Source of the DNA: Moraxella sp. VT-16-12
GTDB lineage: Bacteria > Pseudomonadota > Gammaproteobacteria > Pseudomonadales > Moraxellaceae
Direction: 5' to 3'
Length of the DNA: 64,000 bases
Assembly (NCBI RefSeq): GCF_002224245.2
Contig: NZ_NKHK02000001.1
Coordinates: 186,001 to 250,000, forward strand
The position numbers were made by a program, and so were the translations under genes. Of this stretch, positions 9,305-17,917 are shown in pieces. Below the pieces are notes generated by a model. The model searched no databases and had not been told where the DNA came from. It was given only the letters and a program-made list of their open reading frames with translations. Every line of letters begins with the position of its first letter. Within the stretch, counting starts at the first letter, position 1.

Positions 9305-10239
9305 GATTGCCATGCCCCAAGCGTTAGGTTGCCTGTCAAATAAAGCCACAAAAGTTTGCCATAAATCCCCGCTATTGTTAAATTACCCCCCGACCATACA
9401 CCGTGTTGGTATTGCCAAGCCCCTGCACCATAGTGGTCATTCACCCCACCAAAAGCACACATGCTGGTACAGATGACGGGTATGTTTAAGCTGTTTAGTT
9501 TTTCAAGTGCTTGTATGACATCTGGCGATGATGGCACGTTGCCTGCCCCAAAAGCGATGATGATGACAGCGATGGCGTTTGTGGCGTGTTGCAACTCATG
9601 GGCTAAAACTGTTGGGCTATTGGGGGTTAGGTAGATGGTTTTGATGGGGGCGTGTGTGGCTTTTTGATGGAGTATCTCCACAGATGAAGGGGTGATTTGT
9701 GTTGGCGTGGGTGCAGTGATGGCAACAAAAGCATCATTGGCTTGACTGTGGATTTTTTGGGTATTGTGTGCCAAAAAAATATCACCCACCACCACAAATA
9801 CACCCTTTTTATGTATGTTTTTTAGGCAGATTGATAAATTTTGCCAAGCGTCTCCTGTTTTATCTATGGCATAAGGCAGATGTTTGGCGATAAATAATGG
9901 GTGCATGCTACCCATCACAAACACACTTATGTCGCACAAAGGTGCTAAGGCATAAGACAAAAACGCCCCCAAAAAGCTCAAACTGTCCGTACCAGTAATT
10001 AGGATAAAATGCCTAGCCCCTGTGTGGTAAGCTTTGGTAATGAGCTCATAAAAATGTACAAAATCAGCAGGGGTGAGCGTGCTGCTGTCTTTGATGATGT
10101 GATTTGGTAAAATGGTGTGGTCATGTTGATGAATTAGTGAGCTAAAAGCGGGCAAAAACTCATCAGCAGGTAAGGGTGTTAAAGGCGTGCCATGACTGCC
10201 AAATGTACCGCCAGCATAGATAAAATAAATGGTATTCAT
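9301..10239 (-). CDS. Asparaginase-family protein (type I L-asparaginase-like)
   Basis: This is a 312-residue protein without a signal peptide. YFIYAGGTFGSHG (residues 5-17) contains the first threonine of the amidohydrolase family, and ILITGTDSLSFLGA near residue 85 corresponds to the TGTD(T/S) motif with the second threonine and aspartate. VIIIAFGAGNVPSSPDVIQAL matches the region before the linker. The C-terminal domain is short. It probably hydrolyses asparagine in the cytosol, but substrate preference cannot be read. It is coupled to truA by a four-base overlap. Confidence 0.82.
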   Translation of the reverse strand: MNTIYFIYAGGTFGSHGTPLTPLPADEFLPAFSSLIHQHDHTILPNHIIKDSSTLTPADFVHFYELITKAYHTGARHFILITGTDSLSFLGAFLSYALAPLCDISVFVMGSMHPLFIAKHLPYAIDKTGDAWQNLSICLKNIHKKGVFVVVGDIFLAHNTQKIHSQANDAFVAITAPTPTQITPSSVEILHQKATHAPIKTIYLTPNSPTVLAHELQHATNAIAVIIIAFGAGNVPSSPDVIQALEKLNSLNIPVICTSMCAFGGVNDHYGAGAWQYQHGVWSGGNLTIAGIYGKLLWLYLTGNLTLGAWQS

Positions 10240-10350
10240 AAGATTGACATCATGATTTTTAAAGTGATTATTTTGGTAGTAAGTTTTTAGATTTGATTAA
10301 GTTGGTATGTGAAAATTCATGCGAGCCATTATAGCACCGTATCGCACATA

Positions 10351-10375
10351 AAAAAAGACGCATTTGTATGCGTCT
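10351..10375 (-). terminator. Rho-independent terminator of the FimV C-part gene
   Basis: On the minus strand AGACGCAT pairs with ATGCGTCT around a four-base loop and is followed by six T (the A-run at 10351-10356). It lies 17 bp after the stop of the 10392-12332 gene. Confidence 0.85.
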
Positions 10376-10391
10376 GTTGGTTGGGGACATA

Positions 10392-12332
10392 TTAAGAAAG
10401 CGTTACCATTAGGGCGTGTGCTTCTTGTTTTTGTGGGGGCAGACCATCTTGGACAACTTCTTGAAGCAGACGTTTGGCACTGTCATACTCACCAAGCTCT
10501 GCATACTGCTTGGCAAGCTCTAAGGTGATTTGAATGCCATCATCTGTTGGCATGCTTAGACTGTCTTCCAAAGAAGTGGCAGGAGTGGGTGTGATAACCA
10601 CGGGAATCTCTTGCACGGTGGTAACAGGCACATTTGTTGCTTCTGCTTGTGTATCTGCTTGTGTGGCAGCATTTGTGTCAAAATCAATGCTGATAAAATC
10701 ATCGTTAATGTCATTATTGACATTGGCTTTGTCAAAACTTGGCGTATCAAATCCTAAGCTGTTATCAAGTTCTAAGTCATTTTTGGACAACAAGTCATCG
10801 TCTAGCTCTAATTTTAAATCTTGGGTGGTTTTTGATGAAAAATCAAAGCCGAAATCATCTTCTGCCACCAAGTTGGGTGCGGTGGGTTGATGGGCTATGT
10901 CTGGCTTGGTGGTATCTTTATCAAAATCAAAAATAAAGTCGTCTGCTTTATTGGTGTTGTCATCAACATCAAAAGAAACTTCTTTAAAGTCTGCTGACAA
11001 ATCAAGCGTGTTATCATCTGCTGAGATGCTAGTTTGGGTGTCGTTTAGCATGCCGCCAAAATCAAAATCTTTGGCCTCATCTGTGCTGAGAACATTTGCG
11101 GTAGTGTTGGTTTGAGATTTATCATCAAACGACAGCTCTGCAAAATCTAGCATATCAGCAGGTTGGGTGGTGTGATTGTCTTTTTGTTGTGTCTTATCAT
11201 CAAAGTCATCAAAGGTAAAAGTCAAATCATCAGTACTGATGGATGGCTCGTGCTTGATGGCAGGTTGGTTGTTATCAAAATCCAGTTCAATATCTGCACC
11301 GCTGGTATTATCTGCACTTGGAGCATGAGTTACCTGATTGCTGGGAGTTTTTTCATCAAGCGTCAATGTTAAAGATTCGTTACTGGCTGATGATTCTTTT
11401 TGGGGAGCAAAACCGTCATTGCCAAAGTTAAAATCAAGGTCTATGACTTCTTTTTGGGCAATATTTTGATTGTCAGATGGCAGTATGTTTTGGTTATTTG
11501 TCGTTTTGCCCAAGTCATCATCAGCACTAGCTAAATCATCAAAGCTGGTAATGTCGGCTGGTGTGGTGGTTTTTGTGGTGGCGTTTTTGGTATTTGGTGT
11601 GTCAAAACTAAACTCAAAATCACCCAAATCTGTTAAATCATCTGTTTGGATAGTGTTGGGCGTGGCTGGCGAAGCTACCTGTTTGTTGGTAAGCTCATCA
11701 GCACCAAAGTCCAGTTCAAGTATCTCATCATCAGCCGCTTGGGACTGTGGAGCAGGAGCGGGTTTGGTATTTTGTGGTGTGGGGGCTGGCGCATCAAATT
11801 CTAACGTGTCAATTTGCACGGGGGTCGCCACAGGAGTTGCAGGCTGTGTGCTGGCAATTTCTTCATCAATCAAGGACTTAAAGAAGTTTGCATCTTGCAC
11901 GGTTTTTGCGTCAGCGATTTCGCAGATTTTTTGGTGAAGCTGATTAAAAGAGACGTATTGCTTGGTCAATCCATACACCTGCAAAAGTTTTAACATCGCA
12001 TCTGTATGGCGTGGGTTGGTCATCAATAGGCGTTTAAGCTCATTGATGGCAGTTTGGTAGTCTTGGTTTTGGATGTAAATATCTACTGTGGCGAGCTCGT
12101 TTTGTGGTGTAACTTGTGGTGCTGTTTTGGGAGTTTGCTGAGCAGATAAAGCGTTAGCAATGTCTTTATCAGACAGCAGACGTGGGTCGGCCATCTTGAT
12201 GGTGGGTTGTTTATCAATGCTTGCGGGTCTGGGCAGTTTGCCTTGTTTTTTTTGTAGCTTTTGTAAGAAAAATAAAGCAACAATGGCAATAATAATGATG
12301 GCGACGACAATAAAAAGTAAAGTGTTATTCAT
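10392..12332 (-). CDS. FimV-type protein, membrane plus cytoplasmic acidic/TPR part
   Basis: This 646-residue protein begins with a transmembrane helix (LLFIVVAIIIIAIVALFFL, residues 5-23) and a short basic stretch. A TPR-like segment lies near residue 80 (AINELKRLLMTNPRHTDAMLKLLQ). Several hundred Asp-rich, low-complexity residues follow, with repeats such as DFDFGG, ELDFD and FTFDD. It ends with the FimV C-terminal TPR (DDGIQITLELAKQYAELGEYDSAKRLL). Pseudomonas FimV joins these parts to a LysM periplasmic part in one polypeptide that controls type IV pili and cell polarity. Here that part is the separate gene upstream. Start 12332 has a GGAG site and precedes the membrane helix. The in-frame ATG at 12380 adds 16 unrelated residues. 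Confidence 0.8.
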   Translation of the reverse strand: MNNTLLFIVVAIIIIAIVALFFLQKLQKKQGKLPRPASIDKQPTIKMADPRLLSDKDIANALSAQQTPKTAPQVTPQNELATVDIYIQNQDYQTAINELKRLLMTNPRHTDAMLKLLQVYGLTKQYVSFNQLHQKICEIADAKTVQDANFFKSLIDEEIASTQPATPVATPVQIDTLEFDAPAPTPQNTKPAPAPQSQAADDEILELDFGADELTNKQVASPATPNTIQTDDLTDLGDFEFSFDTPNTKNATTKTTTPADITSFDDLASADDDLGKTTNNQNILPSDNQNIAQKEVIDLDFNFGNDGFAPQKESSASNESLTLTLDEKTPSNQVTHAPSADNTSGADIELDFDNNQPAIKHEPSISTDDLTFTFDDFDDKTQQKDNHTTQPADMLDFAELSFDDKSQTNTTANVLSTDEAKDFDFGGMLNDTQTSISADDNTLDLSADFKEVSFDVDDNTNKADDFIFDFDKDTTKPDIAHQPTAPNLVAEDDFGFDFSSKTTQDLKLELDDDLLSKNDLELDNSLGFDTPSFDKANVNNDINDDFISIDFDTNAATQADTQAEATNVPVTTVQEIPVVITPTPATSLEDSLSMPTDDGIQITLELAKQYAELGEYDSAKRLLQEVVQDGLPPQKQEAHALMVTLS

Positions 12333-12367
12333 AAAATCTCCGATAATCAAGCAGAACACTTGATAAT

Positions 12368-12415
12368 GGCAAGTGGTCAATATGATGGAATTTTATCATA
12401 TTTAAACCACCTGCC
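12368..12415. repeat. Long stem-loop between the two FimV genes
   Basis: AATATGAT (12379-12386) pairs perfectly with ATCATATT (12395-12402) around an eight-base loop. The stem is extended by GTGGT/ACCAC and GGCA/TGCC with small bulges, giving 17 base pairs. It has no T-tract, so it is not an ordinary terminator. It sits between two co-directional genes and may stabilise or process the mRNA, setting the ratio of the two FimV parts. Confidence 0.6.
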
Positions 12416-12438
12416 AAGTTAAACCAGACCCTGTGTGC

Positions 12439-13779
12439 TTATTGTTGGCTTTTTAGGGTTCTTAGGCGAGCTTCCAGTTCAGCCAATTTTTGGTTTTGTA
12501 ATTGCAGTTTTTGAGTGGCAGCAGACAGCTCTTGGTTTAGACTGCTGATGTGTCTGGCACTGGTGGCAGTTTTGTTGCGAGTGTTTTTAAGTGTGCCAAC
12601 CAAATTCTCATTACCACCAGTTACTGCTGTTTGGGTGGCTTTGGTATTTGTGCCTGTTGCTTTGCCTTGCTGACTTGGTGTTACTAGGGTAACCTGAGCT
12701 TTGGGCAGGGCTTTTTTGGCGGGACGAGCGGTGATTTGACTATCACGGCGAGTGGTGTTTTTCTTAGCAGTTGTGGTGGGTTTGGCACTTTTTTTGGTTT
12801 TTGCCTTAGCAACACGCTCGCTGTCATTGTGCTGACGTTTACTTGCAATGGCATCTTCAATGGCTTTTTGCGATAAAACCACGTCATATTCAGGCAAATT
12901 TAGGCTTGCCTTGGCTTTAAGCTGATTCATTTTGCCATGACTAAACGCACTTGGATTGGCTTCATGAATGGCTTTCATGACCTGACCGACTTTTAGGTTA
13001 TTTGCTTTGGCAATCTCGTTGGCAATGCTCCATAGGCTGTCGCCACTTTGTACAACATAGGTCGCTTTGCTTTGGGCTTGCTTGGTGTCAGGTTTGCTGA
13101 CAGCTTCTGCGGTGGTATTTTGAGTGCTTAGCTCTGATTTGGGCGTGGTAGGTGCTTGCCCTTGTGGGTAGGCATGGCGAGAGATTTCTTCACTGACGAT
13201 GTCCTGTTGGACATTGGCTTTTGAAGGCGTAACCTTTGCCACCTGTGGTGCGTTGGTGTTGGCAGAAACAACAGGAGTGGATACAGGGTCATCTGCCATG
13301 GGGCTGACTGTGGGCAGGTTGCTGGTGGTATCTGATGCGGTCATTTGTGGCTGTTTTTCAGGCAGGCTAAATGTGCTACCTGATGGCAGTGGCATCAGTA
13401 GTGTTTGTGGCTCAATGAGCTGCTGACCGTTGTTGTTTAGGTTGAGTACCACATCAGCAAAAGGGGTGGCAATTGGCGTGCTTGAAGTGAGCGTGATTTT
13501 ACCTGATGTGTCCGATGTGGGGGTAAACTTAACGTGAATCTTGGTGTCAGCAGATAGCCCCATTTGTTGGTAAATGTCAGCAGTCGCCAAACTTGCGTTA
13601 AAATTTTTGGCATCAATGTCTGACACATCAATGGTTGCAGACAAAGGCTCATGCTGTGCTGATGTGATGTTGGCTTGACCTAGACTGATGGCATTAGCGT
13701 GCAGACTGGTCGTACCAAGCAAAGAAACGAGTACTGCTTGACGAATTAGGGTGGTACGATACGGTTTGTGCCAAGACAT
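12439..13779 (-). CDS. FimV-type periplasmic LysM protein (N-terminal FimV part)
   Basis: This 446-residue protein has a signal peptide (LIRQAVLVSLLGTTSLHANA), then the FimV N-terminal region starting ISLGQANITSAQHEPLSA. A P/T/A-rich linker leads to a LysM peptidoglycan-binding domain (TYVVQSGDSLWSIANEIAKA, near residue 239), a basic Lys/Thr-rich stretch, and a C-terminal coiled coil (SLNQELSAATQKLQLQNQKL). It stops exactly where full-length FimV would enter its membrane helix. The next gene (12332-10392) starts with that helix. The two genes together look like one divided FimV for type IV pilus assembly and twitching. The stop is clean and followed by a structured spacer rather than decayed coding sequence. 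Confidence 0.82.
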   Translation of the reverse strand: MSWHKPYRTTLIRQAVLVSLLGTTSLHANAISLGQANITSAQHEPLSATIDVSDIDAKNFNASLATADIYQQMGLSADTKIHVKFTPTSDTSGKITLTSSTPIATPFADVVLNLNNNGQQLIEPQTLLMPLPSGSTFSLPEKQPQMTASDTTSNLPTVSPMADDPVSTPVVSANTNAPQVAKVTPSKANVQQDIVSEEISRHAYPQGQAPTTPKSELSTQNTTAEAVSKPDTKQAQSKATYVVQSGDSLWSIANEIAKANNLKVGQVMKAIHEANPSAFSHGKMNQLKAKASLNLPEYDVVLSQKAIEDAIASKRQHNDSERVAKAKTKKSAKPTTTAKKNTTRRDSQITARPAKKALPKAQVTLVTPSQQGKATGTNTKATQTAVTGGNENLVGTLKNTRNKTATSARHISSLNQELSAATQKLQLQNQKLAELEARLRTLKSQQ

Positions 13780-14250
13780 AATTATCCTTTTGAGTATTAG
13801 TAAGTGAATGACACCGCCATGACGGCTCTTAGTTATATATTCTTTATAACAAAATCTGCCATGAAATACCAGTGCATTTTGATGATTTGCAAAAGTATGG
13901 TGTTAAACTGCACTTAAAACGAAAAACTTTAACTTATGATTTTATTTGCAATTACTATGCCAGCTCATAAAAATGGTGAATTATTTTAAAATTACTTATT
14001 AATACATCATAACCATCTCTTTGAATTTATAAAGATTTATTGTTAATTTTAAGCAGTTTATTTTGTTAATTTGGTTAAATATTTTACTCATATTTTAATC
14101 GTATTTGTTTAATTTTTCTTCATATTATTTTTTACAAAGAGATACTAAGTGTAAATATAGATTGTTATCATATAAACATACAAAAACCCACTCTATAATA
14201 AAGTAGGTTTTTGTTAATAATGAATTAAAAATTAATCAATATACAAGCCA
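13780..14250. other. A+T-rich non-coding stretch between asd and the FimV genes
   Basis: This 471-bp stretch has no credible ORF on either strand. It should hold the FimV operon promoter at its left end (the gene starts at 13779 on the minus strand) and the asd terminator at its right end. The rest is A+T-rich with many T and A runs. I see no RNA gene or repeat that I can support. Confidence 0.6.
14182..14212 (-). terminator. Probable asd terminator
   Basis: AAAAACCCAC (14182-14191) pairs with GTAGGTTTTT (14203-14212) with one mismatch. Read on the minus strand the stem ends in GGGTTTTTG, 38 bp after the asd stop. The near-symmetry could stop transcripts from both sides. Confidence 0.6.
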
Positions 14251-15390
14251 TTAAATGCGTTTTTGAAGGATGGCAAGCATACGGCGAAGTGGTTCGGCCG
14301 CTCCCCACAAAAGCTGGTCGCCCACAGTAAATGCAGTCAAATACTCGCCACCCATGTTCATCTTACGCAAACGGCCAACCGCAACATTTAAAGTGCCAGT
14401 TACTGCCACAGGGGTCAGACGCTCCATGCTGTCGGGTTTGTTGTTTGGTACGACATCAAGCCATGGGTTTTTGCTGTCAATCAAAGCTTGTTCAATATCG
14501 GCCAACGGAATGTCTTTTTTAAGTTTGATGGTCAAAGCCTGAGAGTGGCAACGCATCGCCCCGATACGCACACAAATCCCATCAATATTGATGATATCGT
14601 CATCAGCTTTGCCAAGGATTTTGTTGGTTTCAGCTTGCCCCTTCCATTCTTCACGAGATTGCCCATTATCAAGCTGACTGTCAATATAAGGAATTAAACT
14701 GCCTGCCAAGACTGCCCCAAACTGCTGTTTTGGAAAACTGTCGCTACGCTGCGTGTTGGCAATGATGTGGTCAATCTGTAAAATTGCACTGGCAGGGTCA
14801 GCCAGTTTGTCTGCCACGCTGTCATGTAGTACGCCCATGCCAGCAATCAGCTCACGCATATTGGCAGCACCAGCACCACTTGCTGCTTGATAAGTCATGG
14901 CAGATACCCACTCCACCCAATCACGGCGGAACAGCTCGCCGATTGCCATCAACATGAGTGATACGGTGCAGTTGCCACCAATAAAGTCTTTTTTGCCATT
15001 GGCTAAGGCAGCATCAATGACATCACGATTGATGGGGTCTAAGATGATGATGGCGTCATCTTCCATGCGAAGTGAGCTGGCTGCATCAATCCAATAGCCT
15101 GCCCAGCCACCATCACGCAATGCAGGGTGCACCGCTTTGGTATAGTCGCCACCTTGGCAAGTGATGATGACATCGCATTTGGCAAGCTCGCTGATGTCAT
15201 TGGCATCTTTTAGCGTGCCAGCATTGGCAATCACGCCGCCAAAATCAGGGGCTTGTCCACCTGCGTTACTGGTTGAAAAAAACACAGGCGTAAAATGTTC
15301 AAAATCACCTTCTTCAATCATGCGATTCATGAGTACCGAGCCAACCATACCACGCCAGCCAACCAGACCAACGGTTAATTTGTCAGACAT
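14251..15390 (-). CDS. asd: Aspartate-semialdehyde dehydrogenase
   Basis: Asd reduces aspartyl-4-phosphate to the semialdehyde, the shared step to lysine, diaminopimelate, methionine and threonine. [18 protein letters not shown] (from residue 8) is the NADP-binding start and [16 protein letters not shown] holds the catalytic cysteine. [17 protein letters not shown] provides substrate and base residues. Length 379 fits the gamma-proteobacterial form. An AAGGGG ribosome site precedes the start. It is monocistronic, with its own terminator. Confidence 0.97.
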   Translation of the reverse strand: MSDKLTVGLVGWRGMVGSVLMNRMIEEGDFEHFTPVFFSTSNAGGQAPDFGGVIANAGTLKDANDISELAKCDVIITCQGGDYTKAVHPALRDGGWAGYWIDAASSLRMEDDAIIILDPINRDVIDAALANGKKDFIGGNCTVSLMLMAIGELFRRDWVEWVSAMTYQAASGAGAANMRELIAGMGVLHDSVADKLADPASAILQIDHIIANTQRSDSFPKQQFGAVLAGSLIPYIDSQLDNGQSREEWKGQAETNKILGKADDDIINIDGICVRIGAMRCHSQALTIKLKKDIPLADIEQALIDSKNPWLDVVPNNKPDSMERLTPVAVTGTLNVAVGRLRKMNMGGEYLTAFTVGDQLLWGAAEPLRRMLAILQKRI

Positions 15391-15538
15391 AAAAACCCCT
15401 TAAAAATGTTTGTAAAACTCATAAATATGCCCTTTTATGACGAAAAAATCAAGTCTTTTTTGTCATTTTTTATACATTGTCAGCAAAAACTGACAAATCA
15501 TGACGTTTTTGGCTGATGATTTGGGTGGGTAAAACCGT

Positions 15539-15617
15539 TATAATGAACTCATAACAACGGCTAGGATTGCTATTTTGTTAAGTACCCAGACCCAATTTTG
15601 AAAAATTGGGTTTTTTT
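15539..15617 (+). ncRNA. Candidate short RNA with its own -10 box and terminator
   Basis: The 244-bp gap between asd and the DUF2868 gene (both minus strand) carries plus-strand signals only: TATAAT at 15539-15544, then about 45 bases, then a perfect hairpin ACCCAATTT/AAATTGGGT (15590-15611) and seven T. The predicted RNA would run from about 15551 to 15617, roughly 67 nt, with no start codon in good context. No clear -35 box is visible. No protein-coding gene reads into this terminator on the plus strand. Confidence 0.45.
15590..15617 (+). terminator. Orphan plus-strand intrinsic terminator
   Basis: The nine-base stem ACCCAATTT/AAATTGGGT has a four-base loop and T7. Read on the minus strand the stem is followed by CTGGGTACTT, which is not a T-tract, so the polarity is plus. 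Confidence 0.8.
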
Positions 15618-15634
15618 AATGGCATTTAGCATTA

Positions 15635-16912
15635 TTAACCCACTTCAATGATGGGTACGGCTCGGGCATTTAGGGCATCTTGCCAAGCTGATAAATGCTC
15701 GCCTTCACCAAAAAATTCCACCATTACCCCAAACTGGCAATTTTGTAATAAGCCATCAAGTTTGCGTAACATACCCCTATCAGGTAGGGATTTTAGGTCA
15801 ATCCCCAAATGAAGCTGTGCTTGTAATTCGTTGGCGGTGTTGATGGCGTGTGTCAGCTCGTCTTTGTTGTCTAGCACGCCAATCTCTTTGATGTCTTGGG
15901 CGTTTTGTATGTGATACCAGTTGTTTGGGGCAGGGCGTTCTAAGGTTGCTACCACTTTGGTGGCTGTATGTATGATGGGTTTGGCAATTTGTGGGGCGTG
16001 GGGCGTGTAGTCATCTTTGTCGATGATGTCTTGGTTGAATTGGTGGAGCAGTTGTTGATAATAGTATAAATTTTGGTCAATTTTAAAGGACTGACGGGCA
16101 TTGAATAAGCAATAAAGATAGGCACAAAATCTAGGAATGATGCCATAAAACACCACGCTTGCCATCATCAGTATGGCAAGGCTGGCAGGTGTGGCAGTTT
16201 TGTGGATAAGTTCGCTAAAATTTGGCACATCAAAACCAAATATTTTTGGCAAAAATCCAAGAAATGCCAAAACGGTGGCAAAATGGCTGTCGTTGAGTAA
16301 GGTGGATTCCCAAACAAAGGCATAGCTTTTAAAGGAAAACAACAAAAGTAGGGCAAGCAAACTTCCCATCAGACCAAACAACCACGCCCGATGAACGATT
16401 GCACCCACCCGAAAACGGTCGTTTTTTTCAAACTCTTCTACGTAAATCTCAAACGCACTTCGCTCTACGGGTTTTTTGGGTTTTAATTTGTCCAAAAGCA
16501 GATAGATGATGGCGTAGTTGTGTGTTTTTCTAAGACCAATAAGCCACACCAGCAAGGTTAATGTGTGATAACCAAGCAGTCCCACCAATACATAAAAAAA
16601 GCTGATAAAATGCGTACTAAGCAGCCCAAGCACCCCCAAAAAACCCAATAAAAAATAAGACGTGCTATATACTTGGGTGGTGATACTCACCAAAAATTTG
16701 CCTTTGTGTAGGGCGGATTTGAGTTTGCCATCGCTGTCTATGAGTGTGGCACGTTTGACCAGTTTTTCCATCGGTGTACCATCTGTTTGTTTGGCAGTGG
16801 CAGTGGCGGATTTTGGGCTGGTGGCAAATAGGTGAGAGCCGTTTTCTAGTCGTCTGACCAGTTCTAGGTGTTTGTGGGTGTGGGGGCTAAGTTTGGGGTT
16901 GTGATTAGTCAT
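15635..16912 (-). CDS. DUF2868 integral membrane protein
   Basis: This 425-residue inner-membrane protein has about five hydrophobic helices: a pair near residues 80-130, one in RAWLFGLMGSLLALLLLFSF, one near FATVLAFLGFLPKIFGF and one in SLAILMMASVVFYGIIP. The FSFKSYAFVWESTLL block is characteristic of DUF2868. In Pseudomonas such proteins usually pair with a DUF3482 GTPase-like protein. Here that partner is absent, and the gene overlaps the 3' end of the RsxB-like ferredoxin gene by eight bases, implying coupled expression. Function is unknown. Confidence 0.8.
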   Translation of the reverse strand: MTNHNPKLSPHTHKHLELVRRLENGSHLFATSPKSATATAKQTDGTPMEKLVKRATLIDSDGKLKSALHKGKFLVSITTQVYSTSYFLLGFLGVLGLLSTHFISFFYVLVGLLGYHTLTLLVWLIGLRKTHNYAIIYLLLDKLKPKKPVERSAFEIYVEEFEKNDRFRVGAIVHRAWLFGLMGSLLALLLLFSFKSYAFVWESTLLNDSHFATVLAFLGFLPKIFGFDVPNFSELIHKTATPASLAILMMASVVFYGIIPRFCAYLYCLFNARQSFKIDQNLYYYQQLLHQFNQDIIDKDDYTPHAPQIAKPIIHTATKVVATLERPAPNNWYHIQNAQDIKEIGVLDNKDELTHAINTANELQAQLHLGIDLKSLPDRGMLRKLDGLLQNCQFGVMVEFFGEGEHLSAWQDALNARAVPIIEVG

Positions 16913-17732
16913 GGGACAAAGCGGTCAGTTTGGCGTTGAGTTCGTTGAGCTGTTGGCGAGTGGCAGGATTATCACGCACAGCAAGCTGTTTGGTGAGTTT
17001 TTTTATTTGGGTGCGAATTTTGGCAAGTTCAATGGTGTTTTTGGCAATGGTTTTATCTATTTGGGTGGGCGTGCTGATGGCACTGCTGATGGCGGATTCT
17101 ATGGCATTGACAACAGGTTTTGTGCCGTCTGTCATGGTTTTTGCAACACGATTTAGGTGTTGATGGTAGCGTTTTTTTAGGTGGGTTTGCTCTTGCTGGC
17201 GTGCAGTGTCTGTCAGTGTGCGATGATGTGGTACAAGACTGATGCAGTCCACAGGGCAAGGGGGCAAACACAGCTCACAGCCCGTGCACAGGTCGGTGAT
17301 GATGGTGTGCATGTGCTTGGCGGTGCCAATGATAGCATCCACAGGACACGCAGGCAGACATTTGGTACAACCGATACACTCGCTTTCATCAATAACTGCT
17401 CGTACTTCTTGGGGGCGATTGGTGGCAGGGTTGGTTTGCCATTTGCTTGGGGTGGCAGATAATACAGGTGTGGGGCGGTGTGGGGCTAACTGCTTAAAAA
17501 TCTCATCGGTTACCGCTTGACCGCCCGGTACGCACAAATTGTGAGCTTCACCAACAACCACAATGCCATAGGCATAAGGCAAACAGCCGTCATGATGACC
17601 ACACAAACCACATTGGGTTTGGGGCAGTATGTCATCAATCTTGGCAATCAATGCTCGTTCGTCATCGCTACATTTATCCAAGGCAAGCGAGCAAAACAAC
17701 ACAGGCAAAGTTGGCTTTGGTGGTGCGGTCAA
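16905..17732 (-). CDS. rsxB: RnfB/RsxB-type iron-sulfur protein
   Basis: This is a 275-residue electron carrier. Cys41, Cys44, Cys50 and Cys67 sit in the RnfB N-terminal cluster region (LPYAYGIVVVGEAHNLCVPGG). Two ferredoxin motifs follow: CIGCTKCLPACPVD (119-132) and CTGCELCLPPCPVD (149-162), each for a 4Fe-4S cluster. Normal RnfB has an N-terminal membrane helix that this one lacks, and no rnfA, C, D, G or E gene is nearby. It may be a soluble ferredoxin for another partner. The long charged C-terminal tail (residues 190-275) is coiled-coil-like. It overlaps the downstream DUF2868 gene by eight bases. Confidence 0.82.
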   Translation of the reverse strand: MTAPPKPTLPVLFCSLALDKCSDDERALIAKIDDILPQTQCGLCGHHDGCLPYAYGIVVVGEAHNLCVPGGQAVTDEIFKQLAPHRPTPVLSATPSKWQTNPATNRPQEVRAVIDESECIGCTKCLPACPVDAIIGTAKHMHTIITDLCTGCELCLPPCPVDCISLVPHHRTLTDTARQQEQTHLKKRYHQHLNRVAKTMTDGTKPVVNAIESAISSAISTPTQIDKTIAKNTIELAKIRTQIKKLTKQLAVRDNPATRQQLNELNAKLTALSHD

Positions 17733-17877
17733 AATGTTCTCTTAGTGATTTTTGATAAACCTAATATTATACCTGTTTTTTTGGGTGCAGGTAGGGTTTT
17801 GGGTATTTAATTTTTTGTTACAAGATGTTTTGAGTGGGTAATGACTGCTCATAAGCAGGACGTTACAAACCAAAAAT

Positions 17878-17898
17878 GATGGACCATCCATGTCCATC
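17878..17898 (-). terminator. Terminator-like hairpin after the 17918-18637 gene
   Basis: GATGGAC and GTCCATC form a seven-base stem with a seven-base loop. Read on the minus strand it is followed by ATTTTTGG, and on the plus strand by TTTTGTTTT. It could stop transcription in both directions. Confidence 0.5.
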
Positions 17899-17917
17899 TT
17901 TTGTTTTAGGTGAGTTA

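Noticed and set aside
10534-11937. Several plus-strand ORFs across the FimV C-part gene
   Set aside because: They are antisense shadows of the repetitive acidic gene: Ser/Val/Leu-rich translations of reverse-complement Asp codons, with no ribosome sites.
10392-13779. FimV pair as a simple frameshifted pseudogene
   Set aside because: Both halves have proper starts, ribosome sites and full domain ends, and the spacer is non-coding and structured; kept as a divided gene.
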